A DNA stretch of 64,000 bases from Streptomyces sp. NBC_00569 (GTDB lineage Bacteria; Actinomycetota; Actinomycetes; Streptomycetales; Streptomycetaceae). The notes under the pieces were generated by a model. It was not told the origin of the DNA. It saw only the letters and a list, made by a program, of their open reading frames with translations, and did no database searches. The DNA is taken from assembly GCF_036345255.1 (NCBI RefSeq), contig NZ_CP107783.1, forward strand, positions 7,991,001 through 8,055,000, read 5' to 3'. Made by a program: the position numbers and the translations under genes. Shown in pieces: positions 16,959 through 25,193 of this stretch. The first letter of the stretch is position 1. The number at the start of each line of letters is the position of its first letter.

Positions 16959-17006
16959 CTCAGTACCCATGTTGTTTCGTTCTGGTATCTGCGCTTGAAT
17001 TCGGGC

Positions 17007-17711
17007 GTGGCCGAACTGAACGGACTGGCGGACGATCGCGCGCTCCTCGGGCGCACCAGCACCGCCGAGCGGGTCGCGGACATCCTCAGGAGCCGCATCG
17101 CGGAGGGGTACTTCCCGCCCGGCACGCGGCTGTCAGAGGACAGCATCGGGGGCGCACTCGGTGTCTCGCGCAACACGCTGCGCGAGGCGTTCCGGCTGCT
17201 CACCCACGAGCGGCTCCTGGTGCACCAGCTCAACCGAGGCGTCTTCGTGCGTGTACTCACCGTCGAGGACGTCGAGGACATCTACCTCACGCGCCGCCTC
17301 GTCGAGTGCGCCGTCGTACGCGGCCTCGGCCGGCCCCCGTACGACCTCGGTGCGGTGGCCGACGCGGTCTCCGACGGGCTCCGAGCCGCGAAGGAGCGGG
17401 AGTGGAAGGGTGTCTCCACCGCCAACATCCACTTCCACCGGGAGCTCGTGGCGCTCGCGGGCAGCGCGCGGACCGACGAGCTGATGCGCAGCGTCTTCGC
17501 CGAACTGCGCCTCGCGTTCCACGTCGTGGACGACCCCCGCCGCCTGCACGAGCCCTATCTCGCCCGCAACCAGCAGATCCTCGAGACCCTGGAGGCGGGG
17601 CGCCGAGACGACGCCGAGCGGCTGCTCGCCCAGTACCTGGACGACTCCCGCGAGGGCCTGGTCGACGTGTACGGCCGGCGGGTCGCCAAGGGCGAACAGC
17701 CGGACGGCTGA
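17007..17711 (+). CDS. GntR-family regulator with FCD domain
   Basis: A 234-residue regulator with an N-terminal winged helix (RVADILRSRIAEGYFPPGTRL, then LGVSRNTLREAFRLLTHERL) and an all-helical FCD ligand domain from about residue 95 to 225. The Asp/Asn and His residues that usually bind a metal or acid ligand are present around STANIHFHRELVALAG and EPYLARNQQIL. It is divergent from the broken transporter/pxpC genes, and a perfect palindrome lies between them, so it probably once controlled 5-oxoproline use. Its main target is now disrupted. The start is the GTG at 17007; a TTG at 16995 is possible. Confidence 0.85.
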   Translation: MAELNGLADDRALLGRTSTAERVADILRSRIAEGYFPPGTRLSEDSIGGALGVSRNTLREAFRLLTHERLLVHQLNRGVFVRVLTVEDVEDIYLTRRLVECAVVRGLGRPPYDLGAVADAVSDGLRAAKEREWKGVSTANIHFHRELVALAGSARTDELMRSVFAELRLAFHVVDDPRRLHEPYLARNQQILETLEAGRRDDAERLLAQYLDDSREGLVDVYGRRVAKGEQPDG

Positions 17712-17825
17712 CGGCTCGCAGAGGGCTCCGCACCCGGCGGCGCTGCGGTCTCGGGGCCCGGGGTACGGGCGGTCGCTTCTGCGCCGTTTCGACCGTTGTC
17801 AGACCAAGGACCTAGTCTGTGCTCC

Positions 17826-19352
17826 GTGACTTCGCCTGCCACCACGGAATCCGTTCCGCCCCAGCTCAGCGCGGGGCCGCGGCCCGCACCGGGCCCGGCC
17901 GCCGACGAAGGGCTCGCGCGCCGCCTTCGCGCGCTCGCCTGCACCGCGCCGCTGCACGACCTCGACGTGCGCAAGGCCAATCTCGCGGGCGAGTACTCCG
18001 GATACGGCATGGCCGAGGTGGCGCTCTCGGCCATCGACCTCGTCACACTCAACATGGACTTCGACACGGGCGCCGACCACGAGCAGATAGTGGCCAGGCT
18101 CATCCCCCGCGTCGGTGCACAGGCCCCGCGGCGCCCCGCCGCCGAGCACGAGCGCGTGGCCCGCTGGGTCCTGGAGAACCTGATCAACGTCGGCAGCGTC
18201 GACCGCGGCTTCCGCGCGGTGTACGGCACGTTCGCGCCCGACGGCTCCTACGTCCGCAGGGACTACGACTTCAAGCTGATCGAGGAGGTCCCCGGCTACG
18301 GGGGCAGCGTCTACCTCCGCACCACGGACGAAGCGGTCAACGTCCTGGTGGGCGCCCTCGACACCGACGTCACCAGCGCCCAGATCGCCGCCGAGGTGAA
18401 GCTGGAGGTGCTGATCAGCCGAGGCCGTCTCGCCGACGCCCAGCTCGCCGCCGAGCAGGCCAGGTACCGGACCGTGCAGTACTCCGAGACCCTCCGAAGG
18501 GCCCTGGACGCGACCCGGAGGAACGTCCGCGCGGTGGACTGGCTGAACGCCGTCCCGGACATGATCGCTGAGGCGCTCGACCACGTCGCCGACCGGTACC
18601 GCCACGAGAACGCGATCCTCACGAACATCCGCAAGGCCCGCGACGAGTCCGAGGACCCCGAGCACAAGCGGCGGGCCGCCGAGCTCGTCGACATCGTCAA
18701 GGACTGCATCCGCCGCCACACGCAACTGCAGTCCCGCCTCCTCGAAGCGGGCCCGCTGTTCCGCGCCGAGCAGGACCGGCAGGCCTTCGCCGCGCCCTCC
18801 GCGCGCGCGGGCCTCGACCTGTACGGGCAGCTCGTCGCGCCCTTGCTCCCGCTGCCCGTCGAGCAGGCGAGCCGCGTCACCGACGCGTTCTTCGCGCGCG
18901 GCGCGGGCATGCGCACGCCCGTGTCCGTACGGGTGGGGGACCTCATCGACATACTGCTCACGCCGCCCCAGGAGCGGGAACACCTGGGCGTCGAAATGCC
19001 CGAGCCCGACCTGATCGCGACGCCGGACGACAGCCGCTTCAGCGAGGAACAGCTCGCGAGCGCCATGGAGCTGCTCGACCTCCCCTCCGACGCGCCGCGC
19101 AGGCTCTCCGGACTGCTCGCCGACGCACGGCGCCGTGACCCCGAACTGCCGTATCTGGTCGCCCTGCTGTCCGTCCACGCGGCCAGCCCGCCGGTCGGTA
19201 CGGCCTACCGGCAGGGCGAGGAGAAGCTGCTGTTCGCCGTGGACGACGGCACCGAGCTCGACGACCCCGAGTTCGGCGGCGCCGACCTCATCGTCGGCAC
19301 GGCCCTGCTGGACGCCGCGGGCATGGCGGCCGACCGGACGGAGGCCGCGTAG
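17826..19352 (+). CDS. MukF/JetA-like kleisin subunit (putative)
   Basis: A 508-residue protein, first of a three-gene SMC operon. After a Pro/Ala-rich lead it is helical, with VRRDYDFKLIEEVPGYGGSVYLRTTDEAVNVLVGALDTD and AEVKLEVLISRGRLADAQLAAEQARYRTVQYSETLRRALDATRRNVRAVDW. That pattern is seen in MukF- and JetA-like kleisins (a winged-helix region, then long helices that bind the SMC neck). A second helical half with a possible C-terminal winged helix follows. Assignment rests on order (kleisin, MukE-like, SMC) and on this pattern, not on a full domain match. The GTG at 17826 lies 8 bases after TAGTCT (17813-17818), so the message may be leaderless. Confidence 0.65.
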   Translation: MTSPATTESVPPQLSAGPRPAPGPAADEGLARRLRALACTAPLHDLDVRKANLAGEYSGYGMAEVALSAIDLVTLNMDFDTGADHEQIVARLIPRVGAQAPRRPAAEHERVARWVLENLINVGSVDRGFRAVYGTFAPDGSYVRRDYDFKLIEEVPGYGGSVYLRTTDEAVNVLVGALDTDVTSAQIAAEVKLEVLISRGRLADAQLAAEQARYRTVQYSETLRRALDATRRNVRAVDWLNAVPDMIAEALDHVADRYRHENAILTNIRKARDESEDPEHKRRAAELVDIVKDCIRRHTQLQSRLLEAGPLFRAEQDRQAFAAPSARAGLDLYGQLVAPLLPLPVEQASRVTDAFFARGAGMRTPVSVRVGDLIDILLTPPQEREHLGVEMPEPDLIATPDDSRFSEEQLASAMELLDLPSDAPRRLSGLLADARRRDPELPYLVALLSVHAASPPVGTAYRQGEEKLLFAVDDGTELDDPEFGGADLIVGTALLDAAGMAADRTEAA

Positions 19353-19443
19353 TGCCGATCACAGCACACCGGGCCTCCGTGCCGCACGCTTCCACCGACC
19401 TACACCCGAGCTTCGCAGCACACCCGACCAAGGAGCGCCAGCC

Positions 19444-20337
19444 GTGACCGACCACCCCGCAGAGCACGCCGCGTGGGGCGAGGCGGAGCCCTCCGAGGCT
19501 CCGGCGGCCGGCGCGCCCGTCACCCCGGCCGACGCCGCCGACGCGGCCCGGCTCGTGGCCTTCGGCCTCCAGCCCAAACTGCAGCCCGCCCGCGACCAGG
19601 AGTACGCCGAGCTGCTGCGGCGCTACCGCGAGGACCCTCCGTTCGCGCGGCTCGCCGACGCCGTCGCCGCCGGGCTCGGCCTCGTCGTCCTGGAGGTCTC
19701 CACGCGCGCGGGGATGGCGGTCACCGCGGCCGAGGACTCAGTCTTCGCCGTCCGGATGGGCGACTACGCGCGCCGCACGTCCGCCGACGGAACCGACCGT
19801 TTCCTGCACGGCCTCGCGCACCTCGCCGTCGCCGCCATGGCGTTCCCGCGCCCCGAGGACCTCGCCGACGACGGGTACATCGGCCGCGTCACGGTCAACG
19901 GCGTGGACGCCTTCGTCCGCCAGGCCTGCCGCCGCCTGGAGGAGCGCGCCGAGGAACAGGGCGAGAACACCGACCCGGCCTCCGACGCCCCGGGCCTCGA
20001 GGCCGCGTGGCGCGTCTGGGCCCGGCGCAGCTCGACCGGCGCCACGAAGGACGCGCGCCGCCTCGCCGGATCCACCACCGGCATCGTCGCCAAGGCCGTC
20101 GCGTTCCTCACCGACTCCGGGTTCCTGCAGAGAACCGGCGACGACTCGGGCGGCACCTACCGCACCACGGCCCGCTACCAGCTCCAGGTCCGCGACCTGG
20201 CCGGCACCGCGGCCCTCTCCGAGCTGGCGGACCTCGGCATCGTGCCCGTCACGGACGGCTCCGCGAGCCTCCTGCCGCCCGCGGACGAGGACGACGGGGA
20301 GCTCGTGGCCGACGCAGGACTCCCCTTCCACTCCTGA
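19444..20337 (+). CDS. MukE/JetB-like accessory subunit (putative)
   Basis: A 297-residue, acidic protein between the kleisin-like and SMC-like genes. From residue about 35 it has an all-helical region with LLRRYREDPPFARLADAVAAGLGLVVLEVS, MGDYARR, and a region around 200-245 (LAGSTTGIVAKAVAFLTDSGFLQ, then YRTTARYQLQVRDLA) that reads as a winged helix. Tandem winged helices are the build of MukE and JetB (DUF4194), which bind the kleisin. The GTG start has AAGGAG about 7 bases upstream. The flexible acidic C-terminus (ADEDDGELVAD) is probably unstructured. No enzyme motif is seen. Confidence 0.6.
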   Translation: MTDHPAEHAAWGEAEPSEAPAAGAPVTPADAADAARLVAFGLQPKLQPARDQEYAELLRRYREDPPFARLADAVAAGLGLVVLEVSTRAGMAVTAAEDSVFAVRMGDYARRTSADGTDRFLHGLAHLAVAAMAFPRPEDLADDGYIGRVTVNGVDAFVRQACRRLEERAEEQGENTDPASDAPGLEAAWRVWARRSSTGATKDARRLAGSTTGIVAKAVAFLTDSGFLQRTGDDSGGTYRTTARYQLQVRDLAGTAALSELADLGIVPVTDGSASLLPPADEDDGELVADAGLPFHS

Positions 20338-20403
20338 CCGGCCACGCACCACCGCCCCACGACGTACCGCCGTACCGACTTACTACGACGAGAGCCCGCC
20401 GCC

Positions 20404-23400
20404 ATGTACGAGCTGTCCCGGATTCGCCTCTACTCCATCGGGCCCGCCGGTGCGCGCTACGCCGACACCGTCCTGGACCTGCGGGGCGTCGGCGAGCCCG
20501 TGCCCGACCCCGCGCCCACCCAGGCGGAGTTCTTCGAGGACGAGCCCGTCGGGCCGCCGCGCCGCCCCGCGCCCGCCGGCGTGCTCTTCCTGGAGAACGG
20601 TGGCGGCAAGTCGGTCCTCCTCAAGCTGATCTTCTCCGTGATGCTGCCGGGCCACCGGAACACGCTCGGCGGCGCCAGCTCCGGCGTCCTGCGCAAGTTC
20701 CTGCTCGCCGACGACTGCGGGCATGTGGCCCTGGAGTGGCAGCACACCCTCACCGGCGAGTGCGTCGTCGTCGGCAAGGTCAGCGAGTGGCGGGGGCGGC
20801 AGGTCTCGAACGACCCGCGGAAGTTCGCCGAGGCCTGGTACTCACTGCGGCCCGGGCCCGGCATGAGTCTGGACTCGCTGCCCGTCGCCGAGTCCTCCGC
20901 CGTACGGGCCTCGGCCGAGGGCGTGTCGGGTGCGCAGGGGCGCCGGCGCACCATGAAGGGTTTCCGGGACGCGCTCACGGACGCGGGCAAGGCGTACCCG
21001 CACCTGGAAGTGCACTGGGAAGAGATCCACGACCGGTGGAACGAGCACCTGGGCGACCTCGGCCTCGACCCCGAACTCTTCCGCTACCAGCGCGAGATGA
21101 ACGCGGACGAGGGTGAGGCCGCCGGCCTCTTCGCCGTCAAGAAGGACTCCGACTTCACCGACCTGCTCCTGCGTGCCGTCACCGACACCCGGGACACGGA
21201 CGGGCTCGCCGACCTGGTCAGTGGGTTCGGCAACAAGTTGGGGCGGCGCGCCGAGCTGATCGCCGAACGCGAGTTCACCGCCGGCTCCGTGGACCTCCTC
21301 GGCCGCATCGTGGACGCCGCGGACACCCGGGCACGCGCGCGCGACGTGCACGCCGGGGCCGAGCGCCGCACCCGCACGCTGGCGCGCAGGCTCGCCGCCC
21401 GCGCCGCCCTGGAGCGCGGCCGCGCCGCCGACCTCGCCCAGCAGGTCACCGCCGCCGCGCACACCGTCGGCGAGGCGGAGCAGGCCCGTGGCCGCAGCGC
21501 CCTCATCGCCTCCGAACTGGCGTACCGGCATGCCTCGTTGGCACTCGCCGGAGCAGAGAAGGCCGCCGCCGCACAGAAGCGCGAGCTGGCCGACGCGCGC
21601 ACCCTGCACGCGGCCTGGCAGGCCGCCGAGGCGGTCCTGCGCCACCGCGCCGCCGCCGACCGCTCCGCGCGCGTGGCCGTCGCCATTCGCGAGGCCGAGC
21701 GGGACGCCGCCCCGGCCCTCGCCGCCCGCGCCAAGGCCGCCGCCGACCTCGTACGCGCCCTGCACGGAGCGGCCGAGAGCGCCGAGCAGCTGGCCAACGA
21801 GGGCGAGGAGCGTTCCGCCGCGCTCCAGGAGGCGGGCGAGACCGCTCACCGCGACGCGACCGTCGCCGCGACGGAGGCGCAGCGTGCCCGCAGCGAGGTC
21901 GGACACCTGCGGCAGCGGCTCTCCGAGGTCGAGCAGGAGACCGCCGAGGCGGTACGGGCCGGCTGGCTGGACGACACGGCGCCCGACGCAGACCCCGCGC
22001 GCGCGGCGCTCGCCGCGAGCGACGCGGAGAAGACCACGGTCGCCGCCTGGGACACGGCGCGTGACGCCGCGCGGCGCGCGAGCGAGCACGCCCGGGAGGC
22101 GGCGGGCGCCGAGGCCCGCGCCGAACTCACCGCGGCCCGCGCCGCGGACGCCGCCACGGCCACCGAGAACGCGTACGGGGCCGAGCACCGTGCCGCCGGT
22201 GCCCTCGCGCGCGAGGAGCGCGTCGCCGAGCTGCTCGGACTGTCCGGTGCCCCGGGGATCCCCGCCGCGGCGGTGCCCGCACCCCGGGACGCGGCGGCCG
22301 ACGGCGGTACGACCGCTCGCGCCCGCGCGGCGACCGTCCCCCGCGACCTCGCCGAAACCCCGCTCACCGCCGAGGAGTTGGACCGCGCGGCCGACGACCT
22401 CAAGGCACTCCTCGACGACGGCGTCGCCTCCGCCGAACGCCAGCTCTTCGATCTGCGCACGGCCGCGGCCGACGACGCCCGCATCCTGGGCGCGCTCGGT
22501 GACGGCGGGCTCCTGCCGCCGGGACCCGACGTCCTCGCCACCGTCGAGTTCCTCGGCGAGCACGGCATCCCCGCCCTGCCCGGCTGGCGCTACCTCGCCC
22601 AGGCCGTCGATCCCGCGGATCACGCGCGCGTGCTCGCCGCACGCCCCGAGCTCGTCGACGGCGTCGTCATCACCGACCCCGACACGCACGCCCGGGCCCG
22701 CGAGGCCCTCGGCGGAGCCGCCCTGCTGCCCCGCTCCGCCGTAGCCGTGGGCACGGCGGCCGCCCTGCTCGCCCCGACACCCCACGAGGAGACCGGCGAC
22801 AGCGGCGTCTTCCTCGTGCCGCCGAACCCGGCGATGCACGACGAGCACGCCGCCGACGAGGAGCGGCAGGCGCTGCGCACGCGCGCGACGGAGCGCGACG
22901 AGGAGATCCGCGCCCTGGCCGCCCGGCTCTCCAAGGACCGGGAGCTCGCCGCCCGGATCGGCTCGTGGCGCACCGGCTGCCCGGCCGGACGCCTCGCCGA
23001 ACTGGCCGCCGCCGCGCAGGAGGCACGCGCCTTCGCCGACGAGGCCGAGGCCGAACTCGCCGAGGCCCGCACGGTCCGCGCCGAGGCCGACGAGACGTCG
23101 GTGGAGGCGACCCGCGTACGCGACGAGCGGCAGGACGCGGCCCAGCGTGCGCGGCGCGTCGCCGACGCCCTCGCGGGCCTCGCGTTCCGGCTGCGCGAGC
23201 GCGCCGGCTGGCAGGTCAAGCTGCGCGAACTCGCCGATGAGGCCGTCGAGTCGGAGGCACGCGCCCAGACGTGCCTGGAGCGCGCCCGCTCCGCCGACGA
23301 GGACCGCAGGGCGGCCCAGCGCGCCGCCGACGACGCCCGCCGTACCGCCCGCGCCCTGCGTGCCGAACGCGCGGAGATCGCCGGCGCACCCGACGACGTA

Positions 23401-25101
23401 CCGGCGGACCCGGAGCAGCCCGCTTCGGGGAGCGCCGCGCCGAAGCCGTCGCTGCCCGCCCTGCGCGAGGCCTACCGCGCGGCATCCCAGGTCTACGAGA
23501 AGGTCGGCGTCGGCGCCGACCTGCGCGCCGAGCAGGCCCGCGCGGAGAGCGACGAGAGCGCCGCGCTCGCCGAGCTCGACCGGCTCAGCAACAAGGTCCG
23601 CACCCGCGCCGCCCAGCTCCTGGAGTCCCCCGACGGCTCCGACGGGCCGTCACGGCAGGCCGCCGCGGCGCGCGCCGACGAGCTGGTCCAGATCCTGGAG
23701 GCCCGCGTCTCCACGGCGAGCGAGCAGCTCGGACGCCTGCGCGGCGAGGCCGAGCGGCACGCGCCCGGGGACGGTGACGACGCCCACACGGAGCTGCCCG
23801 ACGACCTCGTCCCGACCGGTGCCGAGCACGCTCAGACGCTCCTGCGCACCGCCACGGGCGAACTGGCCGCGCGCGCCGATGCGTTGACCGTGGCGCGCGC
23901 CGCCCACACCGAACTCCTCGACGCCCACCGCGCCGCCGAGGACGCGACCGGCGGCTTCGAGGAGACCGCCGCGCTCCTCAAGGACCTGCTGCGCGAACAC
24001 CCCGACCGGCACGAGCCCGAGCAGGACGAGCCCGAGCCCTACCCCGGCACCCTCGAAGAGGCCCGGCACGCGGCGGCCGAGGCCCGGCGCTCCCTGCGCG
24101 GGTGCGCCGCCGACCTGTCCGCCGCCGAGGCCTCCGTGCGCGACGCGAGCGACATCCTCGTACGGCATGCGAACGCCACGCGCTACGAGCAGGTGCGCAC
24201 GCCCGCCCGGCAGCAGATCCGCGAGTTGCCCGCCTCGTCGCTGCCGGAGCACGCGCAGAAGTGGGCCGATGCGTTCGCGCCCCGGCTGCGTGTCCTGACC
24301 GACGAGCTGGAGCAGCTGGAGCGCAACCGCGACTCGATCGTGGACCGGCTGCGCGGGCTCGTGGAGTCGGCCCTCGCCACGCTGCGCTCCGCCCAGCGAC
24401 TGTCCCGCCTCCCGGAGGGGCTCGGCGAGTGGTCGGGTCAGGAGTTCGTGCGCATCCGCTTCGAGGAGCCGGACCAGGCGACCCTCGTGGAGCGGCTCGG
24501 TGAGGTCGTCGACGAGGCGACCCGCGCCGCCGTCAAGAAGAACTCCGACCTGCGCCGCGACGGCATGTCCCTGCTCCTGCGCGGCGTCGCCGCCGCGCTC
24601 CAGCCCAAGGGCATCGCCGTCGAGATCCTCAAGCCGGACGCCGTGCTGCGCGCCGAGCGGGTCCCCGTCGGACAGATGGGCGACGTGTTCTCCGGCGGCC
24701 AGCTGCTCACCGCGGCCATCGCCCTGTACTGCACGATGGCCGCCCTGCGCTCGAACGACCGGGGCCGCGACAAGCACCGGCACGCGGGCACGCTGTTCCT
24801 CGACAACCCGATCGGCCGCGCCAACGCCACGTACCTGCTCGAACTCCAGCGGGCCGTGTCGGACGCGCTCGGTGTGCAGCTCCTGTACACCACCGGCCTG
24901 TTCGACACGACGGCCCTCGCCGAGTTCCCGCTGGTCATCAGGTTGCGCAACGACGCGGACCTCAGGGCCGGCCTGAAATACATCAGCGTCGAGGAGCACC
25001 TGCGGCCGGGCCTGCCGCAGCAGGACCCGGCCGAGGAGACCGTGCACGGGGAGATCACGGCGACGCGCATGTACAAGCGCCCCGCGAGCCAACCGAGTTA
25101 G
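20404..25101 (+). CDS. Giant SMC/MukB-like ATPase
   Basis: A 1565-residue ATPase with split ABC head and coiled-coil arms. The N-terminal head holds the P-loop FLENGGGKSVLLKLI (residues 62-76). Coiled coil rich in Ala, Arg and Glu fills about 280-690 and 810-1330, broken by a globular, hinge-like region at about 696-800. The C-terminal head has the signature FSGGQLLTAAIAL (Ser1430) and Walker B TLFLDNPIGRAN (Asp1467). Two deviations stand out: Leu63 replaces the first P-loop Gly of GxNGxGKS, and Asn1468 replaces the usual catalytic Glu. It is the third gene of a MukBEF/Wadjet-like set that should form a DNA-loading complex; no JetD-like nuclease gene is nearby. Role in chromosome folding or plasmid defence is open. 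Confidence 0.8.
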   Translation: MYELSRIRLYSIGPAGARYADTVLDLRGVGEPVPDPAPTQAEFFEDEPVGPPRRPAPAGVLFLENGGGKSVLLKLIFSVMLPGHRNTLGGASSGVLRKFLLADDCGHVALEWQHTLTGECVVVGKVSEWRGRQVSNDPRKFAEAWYSLRPGPGMSLDSLPVAESSAVRASAEGVSGAQGRRRTMKGFRDALTDAGKAYPHLEVHWEEIHDRWNEHLGDLGLDPELFRYQREMNADEGEAAGLFAVKKDSDFTDLLLRAVTDTRDTDGLADLVSGFGNKLGRRAELIAEREFTAGSVDLLGRIVDAADTRARARDVHAGAERRTRTLARRLAARAALERGRAADLAQQVTAAAHTVGEAEQARGRSALIASELAYRHASLALAGAEKAAAAQKRELADARTLHAAWQAAEAVLRHRAAADRSARVAVAIREAERDAAPALAARAKAAADLVRALHGAAESAEQLANEGEERSAALQEAGETAHRDATVAATEAQRARSEVGHLRQRLSEVEQETAEAVRAGWLDDTAPDADPARAALAASDAEKTTVAAWDTARDAARRASEHAREAAGAEARAELTAARAADAATATENAYGAEHRAAGALAREERVAELLGLSGAPGIPAAAVPAPRDAAADGGTTARARAATVPRDLAETPLTAEELDRAADDLKALLDDGVASAERQLFDLRTAAADDARILGALGDGGLLPPGPDVLATVEFLGEHGIPALPGWRYLAQAVDPADHARVLAARPELVDGVVITDPDTHARAREALGGAALLPRSAVAVGTAAALLAPTPHEETGDSGVFLVPPNPAMHDEHAADEERQALRTRATERDEEIRALAARLSKDRELAARIGSWRTGCPAGRLAELAAAAQEARAFADEAEAELAEARTVRAEADETSVEATRVRDERQDAAQRARRVADALAGLAFRLRERAGWQVKLRELADEAVESEARAQTCLERARSADEDRRAAQRAADDARRTARALRAERAEIAGAPDDVPADPEQPASGSAAPKPSLPALREAYRAASQVYEKVGVGADLRAEQARAESDESAALAELDRLSNKVRTRAAQLLESPDGSDGPSRQAAAARADELVQILEARVSTASEQLGRLRGEAERHAPGDGDDAHTELPDDLVPTGAEHAQTLLRTATGELAARADALTVARAAHTELLDAHRAAEDATGGFEETAALLKDLLREHPDRHEPEQDEPEPYPGTLEEARHAAAEARRSLRGCAADLSAAEASVRDASDILVRHANATRYEQVRTPARQQIRELPASSLPEHAQKWADAFAPRLRVLTDELEQLERNRDSIVDRLRGLVESALATLRSAQRLSRLPEGLGEWSGQEFVRIRFEEPDQATLVERLGEVVDEATRAAVKKNSDLRRDGMSLLLRGVAAALQPKGIAVEILKPDAVLRAERVPVGQMGDVFSGGQLLTAAIALYCTMAALRSNDRGRDKHRHAGTLFLDNPIGRANATYLLELQRAVSDALGVQLLYTTGLFDTTALAEFPLVIRLRNDADLRAGLKYISVEEHLRPGLPQQDPAEETVHGEITATRMYKRPASQPS

Positions 25102-25130
25102 AGCCAACCGAGTTGGAGCCGACCGTATTT
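25086..25130 (+). repeat. Three 15-base tandem repeats at the SMC stop codon
   Basis: Units at 25086-25100, 25101-25115 and 25116-25130 begin GAGCC(A/G)ACCG; the first two differ only in the last base. The SMC stop codon (25099-25101) lies at the join of units 1 and 2. Confidence 0.75.
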
Positions 25131-25137
25131 GGAGTCG

Positions 25138-25154
25138 GCCGGTCCGGAACCGGC
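25138..25154. terminator. Hairpin between the SMC-like gene and betA
   Basis: GCCGGT, a 5-base loop and ACCGGC, followed by a second weak dyad (CCGG-AA-CCGG), lie between two convergent genes. It is short, so termination is only probable. Confidence 0.4.
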
Positions 25155-25193
25155 TGCCCCGGAACCGGACGGTCAGGGTCTCTCGTGTGGACC

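Noticed and set aside
25086..25130. Short CRISPR-like array
   Set aside because: The units are directly adjacent with no spacers and there are no cas genes; it is a simple tandem repeat.
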